DNA of 64,000 nt from Oscheius tipulae (Eukaryota > Nematoda > Chromadorea > Rhabditida > Rhabditidae): NCBI GenBank assembly GCA_037178975.1, contig JASJZH010000002.1, positions 186,001-250,000 of the forward strand. The letters are read 5' to 3'. Positions 44,301 to 55,305 of this stretch are shown piece by piece; the first letter of the stretch is position 1; the number at the start of each line of letters is the position of its first letter. The translations under genes and the position numbers were made by a program. The notes beneath the pieces were generated by a model. It did no database searches, was not told where the DNA came from, and worked only from the letters and a program-made list of their open reading frames with translations.

Positions 44301-44471
44301 TTCGAGACTGAATTTGTCTAAACTGTATGTTTCAGAAGCCTTACAAAGCAAATTCTTCCACTTCTTCTGAGTCATCGGAGAAGAAGACGAGGCATCGATT
44401 AGCGTGTGAGTCAAGACAGGGACTCTTTTCTTCAGCGTGTGAATCAAGACAGGGACTCTCTTCTTTTTCAA
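41355..44471 (-). CDS. TKL-like protein kinase with a long unrecognised N-terminal region
   Basis: Minus strand, stop TAG at 41355-41357. The C-terminal kinase runs SREILGEGTFGVVELIRHKD (glycine loop), LVTLKRFKNNSGF (lysine), DIHELGWIHRDIKPQK (HRD), GGRPVICDFGLTHKK (DFG), TLLYKAPELLK (APE), KVDVFAFGIMIWEIT and IEKCWNNDREKRPSMREIEA. The last join uses a 42-nt intron; reading straight through would hit a stop. About 450 residues upstream are helical and match nothing I know: KKLRILCGRQKIADLGWNKI, FLAGGM-like LKHFLVAGGMADE, and RRTSLDKHVLRQIKKLGPTG. Near the N-terminus a tandem duplication gives KKRVPVLIHTL-KKRVPVLTH. The start at 44471 is only the first clear Met; an earlier exon is possible. 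A related kinase is at 21865-23393. Confidence 0.7.
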
Positions 44472-44590
44472 CAGAATGGATCAAGGCTAAATGACCACGT
44501 CTTGACGACGGAACCTCTTCTGACGTCCATTCTCGTAGTTCTACGTGGGAACTGAGGGAGAAGATCTAAAAATACAATTTCTTGGTCTGA

Positions 44591-44910
44591 TTTAGGGCTG
44601 GGCGGATAGCGGATTCGGATTTCCGAATCCGATACATGATTTTGGTAAAAAAAATTCCCATTTCTGGCTAAATAATAGGCATTTTGTCCAAGCATTGTTG
44701 TTTCCATAATAAAAAAAACGGTATCTTTTTCCAATGAAATTAACGGTTTTAACAGTCAAGTTTACATCAACATCCGCATGTACAAACTTTGAGGTAGGTT
44801 ACGAATATTCGTGTTTTTACTAGATCCGCATCTGCATCCGAAATTGCATCCGCAACATTTTTTGGGCATTTGGATACATCCGCATTGCTTTTTCTAAATC
44901 GGCCCAGCCA
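44591..44910. mobile_element. hAT-type MITE with 8-bp target duplication
   Basis: TGGTCTGA occurs at 44583-44590 and again at 44911-44918, directly flanking 320 bp whose ends are inverted: GGCTGGGCGGAT on the left and TCGGCCCAGCC on the right. Inside are repeated ATCCGCAT and ATCCGAAT units. There is no coding frame of note. The 8-bp duplication and GGCTGGGC-type ends fit hAT-superfamily elements that need a transposase in trans. It lies just upstream of the N-terminal exons of the kinase at 41355-44471. Confidence 0.8.
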
Positions 44911-44939
44911 TGGTCTGAATCTAGCTCAAAACTTCAAGC

Positions 44940-45270
44940 GCAAACTAATCTTGCTGTCTGACTCTTTCCAAGAGCAACTCGTTTTATCTCGCACTTCAAA
45001 GTTGACTTGCAAACTCGTGGCACTAACTAATTGCCAATATCGCCTCTGGTTTGTGGCCACGGACGAACAAACAGACGGAGTCTACTACAGAAACCATCGC
45101 GGCTTCAGAGAAAATACACACAGAGAATTTTGGGTACATTTAGGCCACAATTTGAAGTGAGAGCGAAGGGTCGTGACGGGTTGATATAAGGGTATAGAAA
45201 CAGGGCCATTTTTAAAGAAATGGGGTTATAACTGTCACTTGAGCCCCTAGGGCGATAGTAAGACTTGTGA
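44940..45270. repeat. Dispersed repeat
   Basis: Parts resemble 18381-18483 and 23893-23965 (AATTGCCAATA..., CGGACGAACAAACAGACGG, ACCATCGCGGCTT) and 21361-21610 (GTTATAACTGTCACTTGAGC then GGGCGATAGTAAGACTTG). It is probably one old repeat family about 250-330 bp long without coding capacity. Confidence 0.5.
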
Positions 45271-45630
45271 ACAAAAGGTTCTTTGTCTTTCTGAAGCCAG
45301 TTGTTGCCAAGTACAGTGCGCGTCATAACGATAAAGGCACCCCAGTTTTTAGCTGTAGAGCCAAAACTACGCACTTTAAAAAAAATCTGGCAATGCCATC
45401 TTTTTCTTCGGTATTCAAAACCCTTGTGAAAAATTTACAGATCCATCGGATTATCCTCCTAGGTAAACCAAAAGGTCTCGACGTGTCGAGTTCAGAAGCG
45501 TCAAAACTATAAAGGCAGACGGTATTTAGAGTTTTCCCTTATCGAGACATGTTAAATCATGCGTATAAAAGAATGGAAAAGTTGCTTCTGGCACTCATTC
45601 AACACCTGCTCATCTCCGAATACCTTTGTG

Positions 45631-46001
45631 ATGCCTCTAGGAGCCCGCCTAACGGATGTAGAGAGGGGACAGGTTGACGTCCTTGCTGTTCAAGGATTGA
45701 GCAACAGGGCCATAGCTACTACCATTGGACGCTCTCCTACCGTGGTGGACAACTATCGCAAGGATCCTGTTGGCTATGGTGCCAAAAACAGAGGAGGAAG
45801 GCCCAGAAAGCTGACAATCAGGGACAAGCGAATGATCGCTCGAACTGTCTCCAACGAAAGAGTGACCACTGCTCTCCTGAAATCCGATCTCCATCTCACT
45901 GTTTCGAACAGCACTGTTCTCCGCTCCATCCACAGGAATGCTCATTTGACCAGGCAGAAGATGAAGTCTGCTCCCCGACTTCTACCTCGTCACATTGCTA
46001 A
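45631..46001 (+). pseudogene. Outer Tc3-type transposase, truncated and interrupted
   Basis: From ATG 45631: MPLGARLTDVERGQVDVLAV, then GLSNRAIATTIGRSPTVVDN (helix-turn-helix), KDPVGYGAKNRGGRPRKLTI and SVLRSIHRNAH-like second HTH, as in the DNA-binding half of Tc3 transposases. At HIAN the inner element is inserted. The frame resumes after 47600 as RMTFARNHFNTDWTKG and soon ends. The catalytic DDE region is absent, so it is a deletion derivative even without the insertion. Confidence 0.85.
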
Positions 46002-46003
46002 TA

Positions 46004-47598
46004 CAGTGCGCGTCAAAAATATAAGGACACCCCCTAAAACCGCGATAGCGGGCGCGCTTCACACTTTTAGACTTCGGGAGTACTTTCATCGTTTTTCTCG
46101 TGTAGTAAAACCCTTAAAGCCATTTTTTCGGAAGGAATGGCTTAAAAATGCGAATGTGATACCGTGGTCCTTGGAAAACGCCCGCGTCATAAATATAGGG
46201 ACACCTTAGAAAATCAACAATTTATTGTGAAATTTCACAAACAACATGTAGTTAACTATGCTCAATAACGAGTAGGACCTCCGTGACTGGCAATGACATC
46301 CATAAGACGATTGGGCATACTGCTTATCAAGTTCTGGATCACTGTAGGAGTGATCTCATCCCAGGCTTTGAGGATAGCCTTTTTCAGCTGGTCAGGGGCT
46401 TGGAATTGGCGGCCATTCTTGTAGATCTTGCGCACAAGGATCCCCCACAAGTTTTCCATTGGATTGAGGTCAGGGCTGCAGGATGGCCAGTTCAGAACGG
46501 TAATATTATTGGACTTGAACCAGGCGCGAGTACTGCTGCATGCATGAATGCTGGCGTTGTCTTGCTGATAAATCAGTCCACGACCCGGGTTCGCTTGGAG
46601 AAAAGAGATCAAATGATTCTCCAAAACGTCCTGATAATCCTTCGCATTCATTCGACAGGTGATGAAGGCAATATTCAGCGGTCCGAGACTGCAGAATCCC
46701 GCCCAAACCATGCATGATCCACCTCCAAAGTTTCGTCGAGAGAAATACTTTGGCTCTTTGCGCAGATCACGCCAGTAATGAGTGAAACCGTCTGGGCCAT
46801 CATAGTTGAACTTCTTCTCATCGGAAAATATGACCTAGAGCAAAAAAAAACCAGCGGAAACAAAAATACTAACCTTGTCCCAATCGAGATTCATGTTAGC
46901 ACGGGCGAAGGCAACTCTGGCCTGCTTGTGCTGGGGTTTTTGCATCGGGGCGTTCTTCATTTGCTGTCGAACGATGTTGTCATTTCTGTGGATGGCTCGG
47001 AGAATTGTCGACTTCGATGCAGTCGTCGAAATCTCAGCGCGAACCTGATTTGCCGAGATCGTGGTGTTGGAAACCAAGCGACGAATGTGGTTTTCGTCTC
47101 TCGGAGTCAGCACACGCGGTCGTCCTGTACTGAATTTGTCGCAGCGGCGTCCGTTCTTGAAAAACTGGCTAATACAGTTCACAGATCTCTTCAATTGTTT
47201 GGCAATTTGACGAAGACTGTGACCAGCATCACGTAGAGCACTTACTTGGCCTTGTTCAATCTCCGAAAGTCGTTTGGCTTGAGGCATTTATAGAATATTG
47301 TTAATCAGTCGTCTTCAACTATAAGGGAATACGATAAAAATGTGAAGAAAGAACGGAAAACACAAGCAATTTCGAAGGAAATCTAGAATATTTGAAGATG
47401 TCCCTATATTTATGACGCGGGCGTTTTCCACTGACCACGGTATCACATTCGCATTTTTGAGCCATTCCTTCCGAAAGGATGGCTTTAAGGGTTTTAGAAC
47501 ACGAGAAAAACGATGGAAGTACTCCCAAAGCCTAAAAGTGTGAAGCGCGCCCGCTATCGCGATTTTAGGGGGTGTCCCTATATTTTTGACGCGCACTG
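46004..47598 (-). mobile_element. Inner Tc3-type transposon, apparently complete
   Basis: 1595 bp between TA duplications at 46002-46003 and 47599-47600. The ends are CAGTGCGCGTCAAAAATATA and its complement, within terminal inverted repeats of about 200 bp (46004-46206 against about 47398-47598). Each repeat has a second, inner copy of the end motif (GACGCGGG plus ATATTTATG), like the two binding sites in C. elegans Tc3 repeats. It carries an intact transposase gene. It inserted into the outer element, giving a relative age order. Confidence 0.92.
46262..47287 (-). CDS. Tc3-type DD34E transposase (intact)
   Basis: Cuts and reinserts the surrounding element at TA sites. Exon 1 is 46874-47287 and exon 2 is 46262-46834, with a 39-nt intron, giving about 328 residues (Tc3A of C. 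elegans is 329 and also has an intron). MPQAKRLSEIEQGQVSALRD with SLRQIAKQLKRSVNCI is the first helix-turn-helix; RPRVLTPRDENHIRRLV with SKSTILRAIHRNDN is the second. The catalytic triad is FSDEKKFN (first D), YQQDNASIH (second D) and DLNPMENLWG (E), with exactly 34 residues between the second D and E. WRDLRKEPKYFSRRNFGGGS is a Tc3-like block. No stops or frameshifts were found, so it may be active. Confidence 0.93.
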
Positions 47599-47914
47599 TA
47601 GGATGACCTTTGCAAGAAACCACTTCAATACTGACTGGACTAAAGGGAGTAAATCTAAATCTTTGTTTTCATAGCTTCTATAGGTCATCTCCTTTATAGT
47701 TATGACGCGCACTGTACTTTGAACGCACAATATCTGTTAGGAAGACAAATTAGTTTGGGCGATAGCGTCATTAGGGAACCTGTGCTGCTATTATGGTAGT
47801 ACTAGAGGAGAGAGGCATGAGCTACTTCTATACTCTTGGAACTCACAGCTGTTCCTGCTTGCAAAATCTCCAAGATCTTCGTCCTTTTCGGGTGCTCCTT
47901 GAGAACTTTTCTAT

Positions 47915-48269
47915 TCAATCTGAAAATGGAAGGTTTCGAAGACGTGTCTTGTTCTCTAGCCTTCGAGTCTCTAACTCCTGTGCTATAGTTTCATATTCCT
48001 CGGAAGAAATGAGCCCTTGCTCTCGATTGGCCAAGAAGAATGTCTAGATGATTGTTCGAGACAGTAGAATTTCAACTCACGGTAGATTCATCGTGCTGTC
48101 TATGTTTCGCCTTGACAAGCTCCCACAGCAGCTGCATCTGATTGATTCTTGCCATCTTTTCCATTAAATCTTGTCGTAGCATTCTGAAACTAGCAATATT
48201 AAAAGGTAATAGTATCGATCTGGTGAGAAAACAGGGGCTGGGTAACGTTTGTCTGCACACGGGGTCCAT
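47915..48269 (-). CDS. Small helical protein, family not recognised
   Basis: Three exons from ATG 48269 (MDPVCRQT), then MLRQDLMEKMARINQMQLLW and ELVKAKHRQHDEST, then TFFLANREQGLISSEEYETI and AQELETRRLENKTRLRN-LPFSD, stop at 47915-47917. About 81 residues, strongly charged, predicted helical or coiled coil, no membrane span. Introns are 66 and 38 nt. It is divergently arranged with the gene at 48349, with only about 80 bases between the starts, so they may share a promoter. An extra 3' exon beyond an alternative donor near 47930 is possible. The function is unknown. Confidence 0.55.
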
Positions 48270-48348
48270 GTTTTCTGTGCTGCAGCAGCAGTGATGACAG
48301 CGAGAACGGGAGAGAGATAAGGCAATTGATCAGTCTTTCGGCAAAACT

Positions 48349-49518
48349 ATGTTTCAACAACTGTTACCATCTTCCGACCTCCTCTCAAAAATAGATAAAT
48401 ATGAGGATGTCTTCCTCTATCATCTTGTTCGTTTCGAGATGGAAAAACGGTGTCCTTTGGACACTATAAGGATTTTTTCCTATGAGAATGGAGTGGAGTC
48501 TTACTACTTTGCTGCGAAGGAAAATAACTTCATATCGCCACATGTAATTGTGGGAGGAAAGGTGAGTGATAAAGACAGAGACAGAGAGTCAAAGAGTGAG
48601 TGAGACAGAGACAATTTTCAGGGCTCTTTCTCTCCTTCAAACTTCTTAACTGGCTTCGATAAATTTTTACAAGCTTTTGAGATTTCTAGATACAAGAAAC
48701 CTCTTCTTTTCATAGCCAAGGAACGATTTGTGGAGTCTGTAAGTTCCTAAAGCCATCTGTCATGTCTCTCCGTTTATGTTAGAACCAAAAGTTTAGATTG
48801 TTAAGTTTCTAAACGACAAACAGCTCCCGTTCAATGCCAGGCTCAATCCTTGTATCGAGTTTGTGATCACGAAAGAACAGGAAAAGGTTGTGATAGAACT
48901 GGAGGTGCCAAATCTTTCGGAAGGATATGAACTGGGTAGTTTTTCGTTCTAGTGGAGCAAAAAAATATTTTCAGGCACAGTAAATCCGAAAGACGCCGGC
49001 TTTATTGTCAGCAAATGGAAGTATGCTTCGGAAGGAGAAGTGGAGAATACCCGGTACTTATAAATCTTTCACCAAAGGAATCGCTATAGCCAAAAAATCA
49101 CTTCAAATCCCTCTTCAGCCATTTATATCCAAGAAAACTTAGTTGGTTTTGAGATGATCGACACAAAAGGAGGTCTCACTCATCAATATGTTCTGGAGCA
49201 ACACAGAGGGAAGGGACTGGGTAGAGCTCTGGAAATTGACTTGGCGAAAAAAGGCATCAGGTAAGTTTCTCTATCTCCTTCTGTCTCTCTGTCTCTCTGT
49301 TTCTCTGCTTCTCTGTCTCCTTGTCTCTACCCCTCGCCGCCACTGTTGGTTCTAGTCTTAAAGTTATTTTCAGAGACGGTCAAACAGTCTTCAAGCACGT
49401 TGAGATGGGAAATACACCCGTCGTGGAAGCCTCCCTGAGATCACCCTTCTGGACAGCGAGGCGTTTAGAAAACGGTGACTACGACAGAATGACATGGATC
49501 TATTTGTCGCCGATGTGA
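48349..49518 (+). CDS. GNAT-fold acyltransferase, glycine N-acyltransferase (GLYAT)-like
   Basis: About six exons from ATG 48349 (MFQQLLPSSDLLSKIDKYED) to TGA 49516-49518. N-terminal half: VRFEMEKRCPLDTIRIFSYE and LLFIAKERFVES. C-terminal half holds the acetyl-CoA binding core: NLVGFEMIDTKGGLTHQYVL, then EQHRGKGLGRALEIDLAKKG (the Q-x-x-G-x-G/A loop of GNAT enzymes) and HVEMGNTPVVEASLRSPFW. Length about 290 residues, as for the GLYAT-like proteins that are numerous in nematodes. It probably joins an acyl group to an amino acid or small amine; the substrate is unknown. It shares a short divergent promoter region with the 47915-48269 gene. Confidence 0.72.
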
Positions 49519-49689
49519 AAGAAATTTATTACGCATTGGCTTATCTATACAATGTTTTGACAGAAAGTTTTTTATGAATAAAATTGGATATCTTGATAAA
49601 ATATAAGGGAAGAGGTTTACGAAAAAGTGGCAGTGATAAGGGATAGCCTAGCGGAAGGACAGGCATATTTTCTTTGAAGGAGAAGGGGT

Positions 49690-51574
49690 TTACTGAATCT
49701 GGATTCCGGTAATCTCGACATCTCCGCCAATTTGGAGTCCGTTGAGCTCATGGGGCTCGAGACGATGAGCATAGCTGGCAAAACGTTCGCCGTTAACGTA
49801 GATCTGAAAAAGGGTGTAAAGAATTGACAGAGACAGAGACAGACCTGGAAGGCATATTCCTCATTCTTGATCTCAAGATCAAAGCCGACAGCCTTCTCGA
49901 AAGGAATCTTGCCTTCACGCTCCTCATTTCCCCATTCGTTGCTGATCAAAGAATTGCGGACAACAGCCTAAACTCCCTAGATTTTTAGACACGTCCCTCC
50001 CATACCTTCTCATCGAATCTGGGGTTGAAGTGGAGAGCAATATCTCCGTTCTTCTTCAACAGATTGATGTGGAAGCGCTTGGCCTTCTTTTCCGGGGAGC
50101 CGTAGACGATGAGACTCTTGCCGCAGGCAAGTCCCTCTCCGGCCAATCCGCTCTCGTAGGGGACTGGCTGTAATTGTATTTTTGAAACAAATCTAGAGTG
50201 AACTTACATAGTACTTGCCTCCCCAGTGGATATCGGAGACGAGGACGTCTCCGTCAATGGAGAAGTGGGTGATGGAGGAGAGAGGACAACGATGCTCGTA
50301 CTCCTTCAGCTCTTTCTGGACAAAAGGTACTCTCTCTGTCTCTGTCAACATACCTGATCTACGAAGATTTGGAACTTGCTGTCGTGAGCTCTGATGCGGA
50401 TGTCGACGTCGTCTCCCTTCTTGTAGGGATTGCTCTTGCGCTCTTCCTTGCCCCATTCTCCCTTGGCGAAGGTGTTGCAAACGATCTGAAGAAGATTTTT
50501 GGATCAGATTCAATGAGAAAACTACCTTTCCTTCGTCGAAGCGCACGCTGATATGAAGGGGAACATCGTTGCCAGAGAAGTCAGCAGCGTTGTGGTGAAG
50601 ATTGATGGTGAAACTGAAAACAGTTACTATCCCTCTGTCTCTCTGTCGCTCTGTCGGTCGTCCCCTCTGATTCGCAAAAATAGCCCCATCTTGCTGAACG
50701 TGTCAGATCACACCTTCCCTCTCTCTCCGTCCCCAAAATCCATCGGAATGCTTACGCTGCCTGTTTTGTTTATTCGAACCGTTGCAATTGTCGCACCATC
50801 AAATTGCGCGCCGAAATATAGGGAAACCTGTTCAGCAGTTCTCTCTCTGTTTCAAAAGAAAGCGACAACTGATAGCAAATGGCAACTGAAGGACCAATTG
50901 ACAGAAAAAAAGGATACTTACCGAACCGAGTCCTCTCCAGTCTTTCCCTTGACGATCAGGGTCTGTCCAGGCTCGAAGGGCTCCGTCAGCTTGCTGCGGT
51001 AGGGCACGGGCTAAATTATACCATTCTTCCAGATATTAGAAATATTCCACAGCCGATGAAGAACCCTTTCGACAGTTTCGGTACAGAAATTAAGTTAAAG
51101 CAAGACAGGAACTGTTCAAAAACAGAGAGAAGCAGTGATCTGTTAGGTGGTGGGAAGTTTCCGATGCTCTCGCACGACTGATTAATGCATGGCACAGCTC
51201 TCACTCTGCTCTAGAGGGTCTGAAGAGAGTGTGTGTGTGCCCAATGTGCCGTGAGGTAACAAGAGACACGGGAAGGAAGAGGTGGAATTAGCCATAACAA
51301 TGCAGAATTTGGGAAACGATGGGCTCAGTGAGAGACAGATGCATGATTTCATTATTCTGGAACTCGGAATCATAGCTTTGAGGGAAAAATTATTGAGCAC
51401 AGATTAAGGAGTCTATCTTTTCCATCCCAGATTTGTCGTCCATAGCAACCGAAAAAGGGGGCGGTGGTTGGGTGGGAGGGGTCACACTTTTTTGTCCTCG
51501 CGTATGTAAACTTTCAAGAAGGCAAAAATCAGAAAGCGAAGATGAAAACTTACGTATTTAGTCTCGTAAGCCAT
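49690..51574 (-). CDS. lec-1: Tandem-repeat galectin, LEC-1 type
   Basis: A beta-galactoside-binding lectin with two carbohydrate domains. The first exon is tiny (51554-51574, MAYETKY); a 543-base intron holding TCTCTGTC and AT-rich DNA follows, then exon 2 at 50922-51010 (PVPYRSKLTEPFEPGQTLIV). Domain 1: LHHNAADFSGNDVPLHISVR-FDEGK, NTFAKGEWGKEERKSNPYKK (W and E of the sugar site). Domain 2: PVPYESGLAGEGLACGKSLI, INLLKKNGDIALHFNPRFDE (H-x-N-x-R), NSLISNEWGNEEREGKIPFE and IYVNGERFASYAHRL, ending GIQIQ. The match to C. elegans LEC-1 is close over the whole length, so the symbol denotes a likely orthologue. Both sugar sites look complete. It has no signal peptide, as usual for galectins. Confidence 0.92.
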
Positions 51575-54284
51575 TTCAGTAGAAATTTTGAATGAAGTGG
51601 TTTACCTGAAAAAGCACTGTTGGAAACAACAGGAAGCAAAAGAACAGGAAGTGATTTTTTCTGATTGCAGAAAGAAGAAGAGTTGGGAGCGGTATATGGT
51701 AGAAGACGAAAACAAAAACAAGAAAGCTGGTCGTTTACGAGGGAGGCAAAGAATAACAGTTTTTTGCAACTATGTCAAAGTCAAAACCCAGACAGAGAGA
51801 GAGACATGGAAACAGGGAAACAGACTGGGGCAGCGTTGAACAACTCCATCAAAATCGATTGTGTTATCGAGAAAGGTGGACCGTTTCCCAATTAGTATGT
51901 TTTCCTGGCGTTACAATAAAGACTGGGTAATAGCTTTCGGGGCGGAAATTGAATTAGGAAGTTGTTTTTGAGACGAACAGCCCTCTGTGAAAGTTTCAAG
52001 ACAGAAAAAGTTCGCATTAGGCCACTGACACCTGTGTTGCGACCTCCACAAAGCGCGCTGGTGCCAGTCGTGTCGGCCATTAATTAATTTGTAGTAAACG
52101 AGGAGAAAGCTGGCAAAGAACAATTTGTTTGCGGTGTCGCTCTGACAGAAAGACGGGGTGTGTCACCTCGTTTCTCTTTCTTCAAAAATGGGGCGTGGCC
52201 CTCGAGCGGTATCAACCATGACGGGTTTTGTCTTTTCTCTGTCTTCTGGTGAAAGAAGGCCACGCCTCTTCTGTTTAGAAGAGGGGGAACCCGTGAAGGT
52301 CTTCTGATAAGGGAATGCCTCTAACTGGAATTCGTGTTGCCAAGTTGTTTTTGATAGGCTGACAAACAGAAAGGGATGATACTGGAAATAGGCTACTGGT
52401 GTAAAACTCACTGTCTCTCTCTGTCTCTCTCCCTCTCTCTCTCTATCTGTCTCTATATCTCTGTCACTGTATCTCTCGGTCCATCTGTTTGTCACTATGT
52501 CTCCCTGTCTCTGTTTATCTCTGTCTCTCTGTACCTCTCACTCCTTGTCTCTCTCTCTCTCTCTGTCTTTCTGCTTCTTTGTTACTCTGTCTTTCTGTCT
52601 CTCTGTCTCAACCAAATGACTCACTTTACCCGTGTTTCAACAGCTTCTCTAACTTTCCTTCTTTCCCCGCGACAGTTTTTGCTATTGACAAACAGCCTTG
52701 AACCTGGTTGTCAGAGCGCAGCTAACTACCGCTAGTCCTCTGATTGATACTGTCTGATGATGAATTAGTCAATCGGGACACAGAGAATGTCGTAGAAGAA
52801 AAACGAAAAAGTAAACAGAAAGAAACGTTCTGATTACATTCCTACGACGGAGAAAATTTCAGGGCATGCAATCTACAAAAAGTATGAGATTGCACAAAGG
52901 ATAGTCTTGAAAATAGTGACAAGTTTGGAAAAAGGAGATAGCAACATTCTCTAATCCGTTTCGGCACCGGAAATGCGTGTCAACAACTCTCGGGCGGGTG
53001 TTGGTTGGGGTCGGCTGGGCGCTATTTCAATTTGAGCGGCTGAGAGAGAGGAAGGGACAGTGAAAAAGCGGTTCTTAGCCTCTGTATGCATTACTCAAGC
53101 AGCCTGTAACACTGAAAATTAGCAACTACAGGCTAAAGGTTAGTTGGCACTACTGTCTGCATAATAGTACTGTACCAGTGGATTGAATTGTTGTTATCAT
53201 TTTGATTCTGTCTCTCTGTCCCTTTGTCTTTCTTTCTGCCAACCAATCTGTTTGTCATTACCCAAGAATGCGGAGTTATTCTTGGAAGAGACGCACAGCC
53301 TGAGTGATGACTAACAATAAGGAAAAAGAGACCGCTGGTTGCGGACGGCTAGTACAGAGAAAACAGTAAAGTGGTTTTGATGTTTCTCTCTGGAAAGGAT
53401 TTTAGTCACTGTCTCTGTTTCTATTTATGCCCCTCTACAGCCAACAGCAATCGGTTGTTGTCCTCTCCTTCTCGCTGAAAACCGGTCAGTGCAAAACGAT
53501 TTGAAATTTCAAGAGCGATAGGCAACGTGATAGCAGGTAAATAGAAGGGGCTGAGTACAGAGAAAGGTCAATTTTGAGCAATAGAAAAGACAAAACTTTC
53601 TGCATAGATCTCGGTGGCAACTCTTTGTAAAGTGTTGGTAAGTCCAGAGAGAGGAGGGCAAACAGCCATGAGGAACAGAACAGCTGTTCGTTATTTGGTT
53701 CGGGCCAACGAGAAAGTCTGAAACGTGGCAAAATGAAGAGAAGAAAGACTTATTGGACTTGCAAGAAGTAAATAAAAGTAGCTTAGGGTCGTTAGAAGGG
53801 GCATGCCCCCTTCCTTTGGGGCTCGGCAGTTGACTCGTTTATCTCAATTTCATGACAATCGTGAGTCAATCAGCACACGCGATCGTTGGTCTCTTTTGGG
53901 AGGAAAGACATTTATAAGAAGACAAAGAGACGGAGACAGAAAGGTAGAGAGGCATAGAAGCACAGTGACACAGAAACAGGGATACAGAGAGAGAGAGAGA
54001 GAGAAACAGAGAAAGAACAGAGATAGTCAGAGGCCTTGAAACAGTAATAAAATCAAATGATGCAGATCGGTTGCTGGCAGCCGGCCAGCCAACAGTTTAC
54101 GGCAGCCACACACACGTTTTGAGGTCCGAAGGCCAGCCGCCTCCGCTAGCTGTCGCCACATTACAACAACTGTGAGGCTCTGGCAAAGCCAGAGGACACA
54201 TTGCTAGTGACATGCGTAAATAAATTTTTGACCGAGGAACGGGCGTACATGAATTTCTCTTTAAAGTTTCTACGATCGTCACCT
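51575..54284. other. Gene-poor region upstream of the galectin gene
   Basis: No exon series. It contains a long TCTCTGTC-rich run at about 52413-52610, short GTGGCC/GGCCAC inverted pieces near 52193-52265, and a GACAGAGA run near 53920-54030. The part nearest 51575 is probably the galectin promoter. Confidence 0.4.
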
Positions 54285-55032
54285 TTAGGGCTTCACCTCC
54301 ACAGCCGTTGTCTCGTCCAGCCAGCTGACTGTCTTCTTCTTTTGTTCAGCAGGAGAGGGGCAGTTTTGGGAGGTAATCTTGCGAATCCCTCTGATGGAGG
54401 TAGGAGTTGGTGTGGGAAGAAGTGGAGTAGTGACCGGATTCAATGATGGCTCAAAATGAGAAGACACCTGAGAGTTACTTTGCTGCTGCTGTGATCTTGG
54501 CTCTTCTGGTTTGAGAGGCAGGGAGGCCACCAGATCGATGAGGAAGGAGATGGTTTTTGAAGGCTCGTGGATGACAGGACCATGGAAACTGAAAGATTTC
54601 TACTGCCTCTGTCTCTCCGTTTTCGTGTTTCTGTCTTCCAATCCTCTCTGTCTCTCTGCTTTTGTTTCCTCTCAGCCCTCACTTACCATTCCGCAGTCTC
54701 CGCCGGTTCCTCTTCCAAATTGTTTTTTTCCTTCTTTTTGCCCTTCTTCTCCTTTCTCGCCGTCTTCTTCTCAGCAACATTCATCGAAATGACCATCGTC
54801 GTCTTCTTCTTGTGTCTCTTTTCCCGGAGACTCGTGATCACGGTTTGGGCAATGTAGACGGCTACCGAGAGCACAATGAATACAATCATGGCGGCCATGA
54901 TGATAATGATGTCGTGCGTCCTGGACTCGGCATCTCTTAGAATCCGGTAGATTTCCCCCTGTTCTCTTGAACTCCTGAATCCTATGGGTCACTCTCTGTT
55001 CGACGTAGCACTCACAATTTAGCTTCAATCAT
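54285..55032 (-). CDS. Small single-pass membrane protein, possibly KCNE/MPS-like
   Basis: Three exons from ATG 55032: MIEAKL, then a 43-nt intron, then SSREQGEIYRILRDAESRTH and DIIIMAAMIVFIVLSVAVYIA (membrane span), followed by a very basic cytoplasmic stretch (SLREKRHKKK ... KKTARKEKKGKKKEKNN) and a last exon rich in Pro, Ser and Gln (PEEPRSQQQQSNSQVSSHFE, TPLLPTPTPTSIRGIRK) to TAA at 54285-54287. About 190 residues. The short extracellular N-terminus, single span and basic juxtamembrane segment resemble KCNE/MPS potassium-channel accessory subunits in layout only; no signature was confirmed. The function is open. Confidence 0.5.
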
Positions 55033-55305
55033 CTCCGGAAATGGATAAGTAGCACACTAACTTCTGAAATTTAATTACCATCAAAAGTTTTGTGAAACAA
55101 CAAAGTTTTTAGCAAAACTGGATAAAAAAAAACTATATATTGTGCCAAAAAAACTCGCTAGACTCGTGGGGACTCAAATGTCCCGCCTGAACTTGGAGGA
55201 TTTTATCCAACCTTCTTAAATCCAGTAACAGGAAGATCCAAAAGGGAGCGAGAGCAATGGAATCGTTTTCGGCGGAAGGGAAGAGAGGTGTCTGAGACTA
55301 ACTTT

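Larger units (their letters stand above)
45314..47714 (+). mobile_element. Tc3-type transposon, internally deleted, interrupted by another Tc3-type element
   Basis: The left end CAGTGCGCGTCATAACGATA starts at 45314 after TA 45312-45313, and the right end TATAGTTATGACGCGCACTG stops at 47714 before TA 47715-47716. Removing the inner element (46004-47598 and one TA copy) leaves about 800 bp with part of a transposase. A third copy of the left end lies inverted at 62081-62236. It is non-autonomous. Confidence 0.85.
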
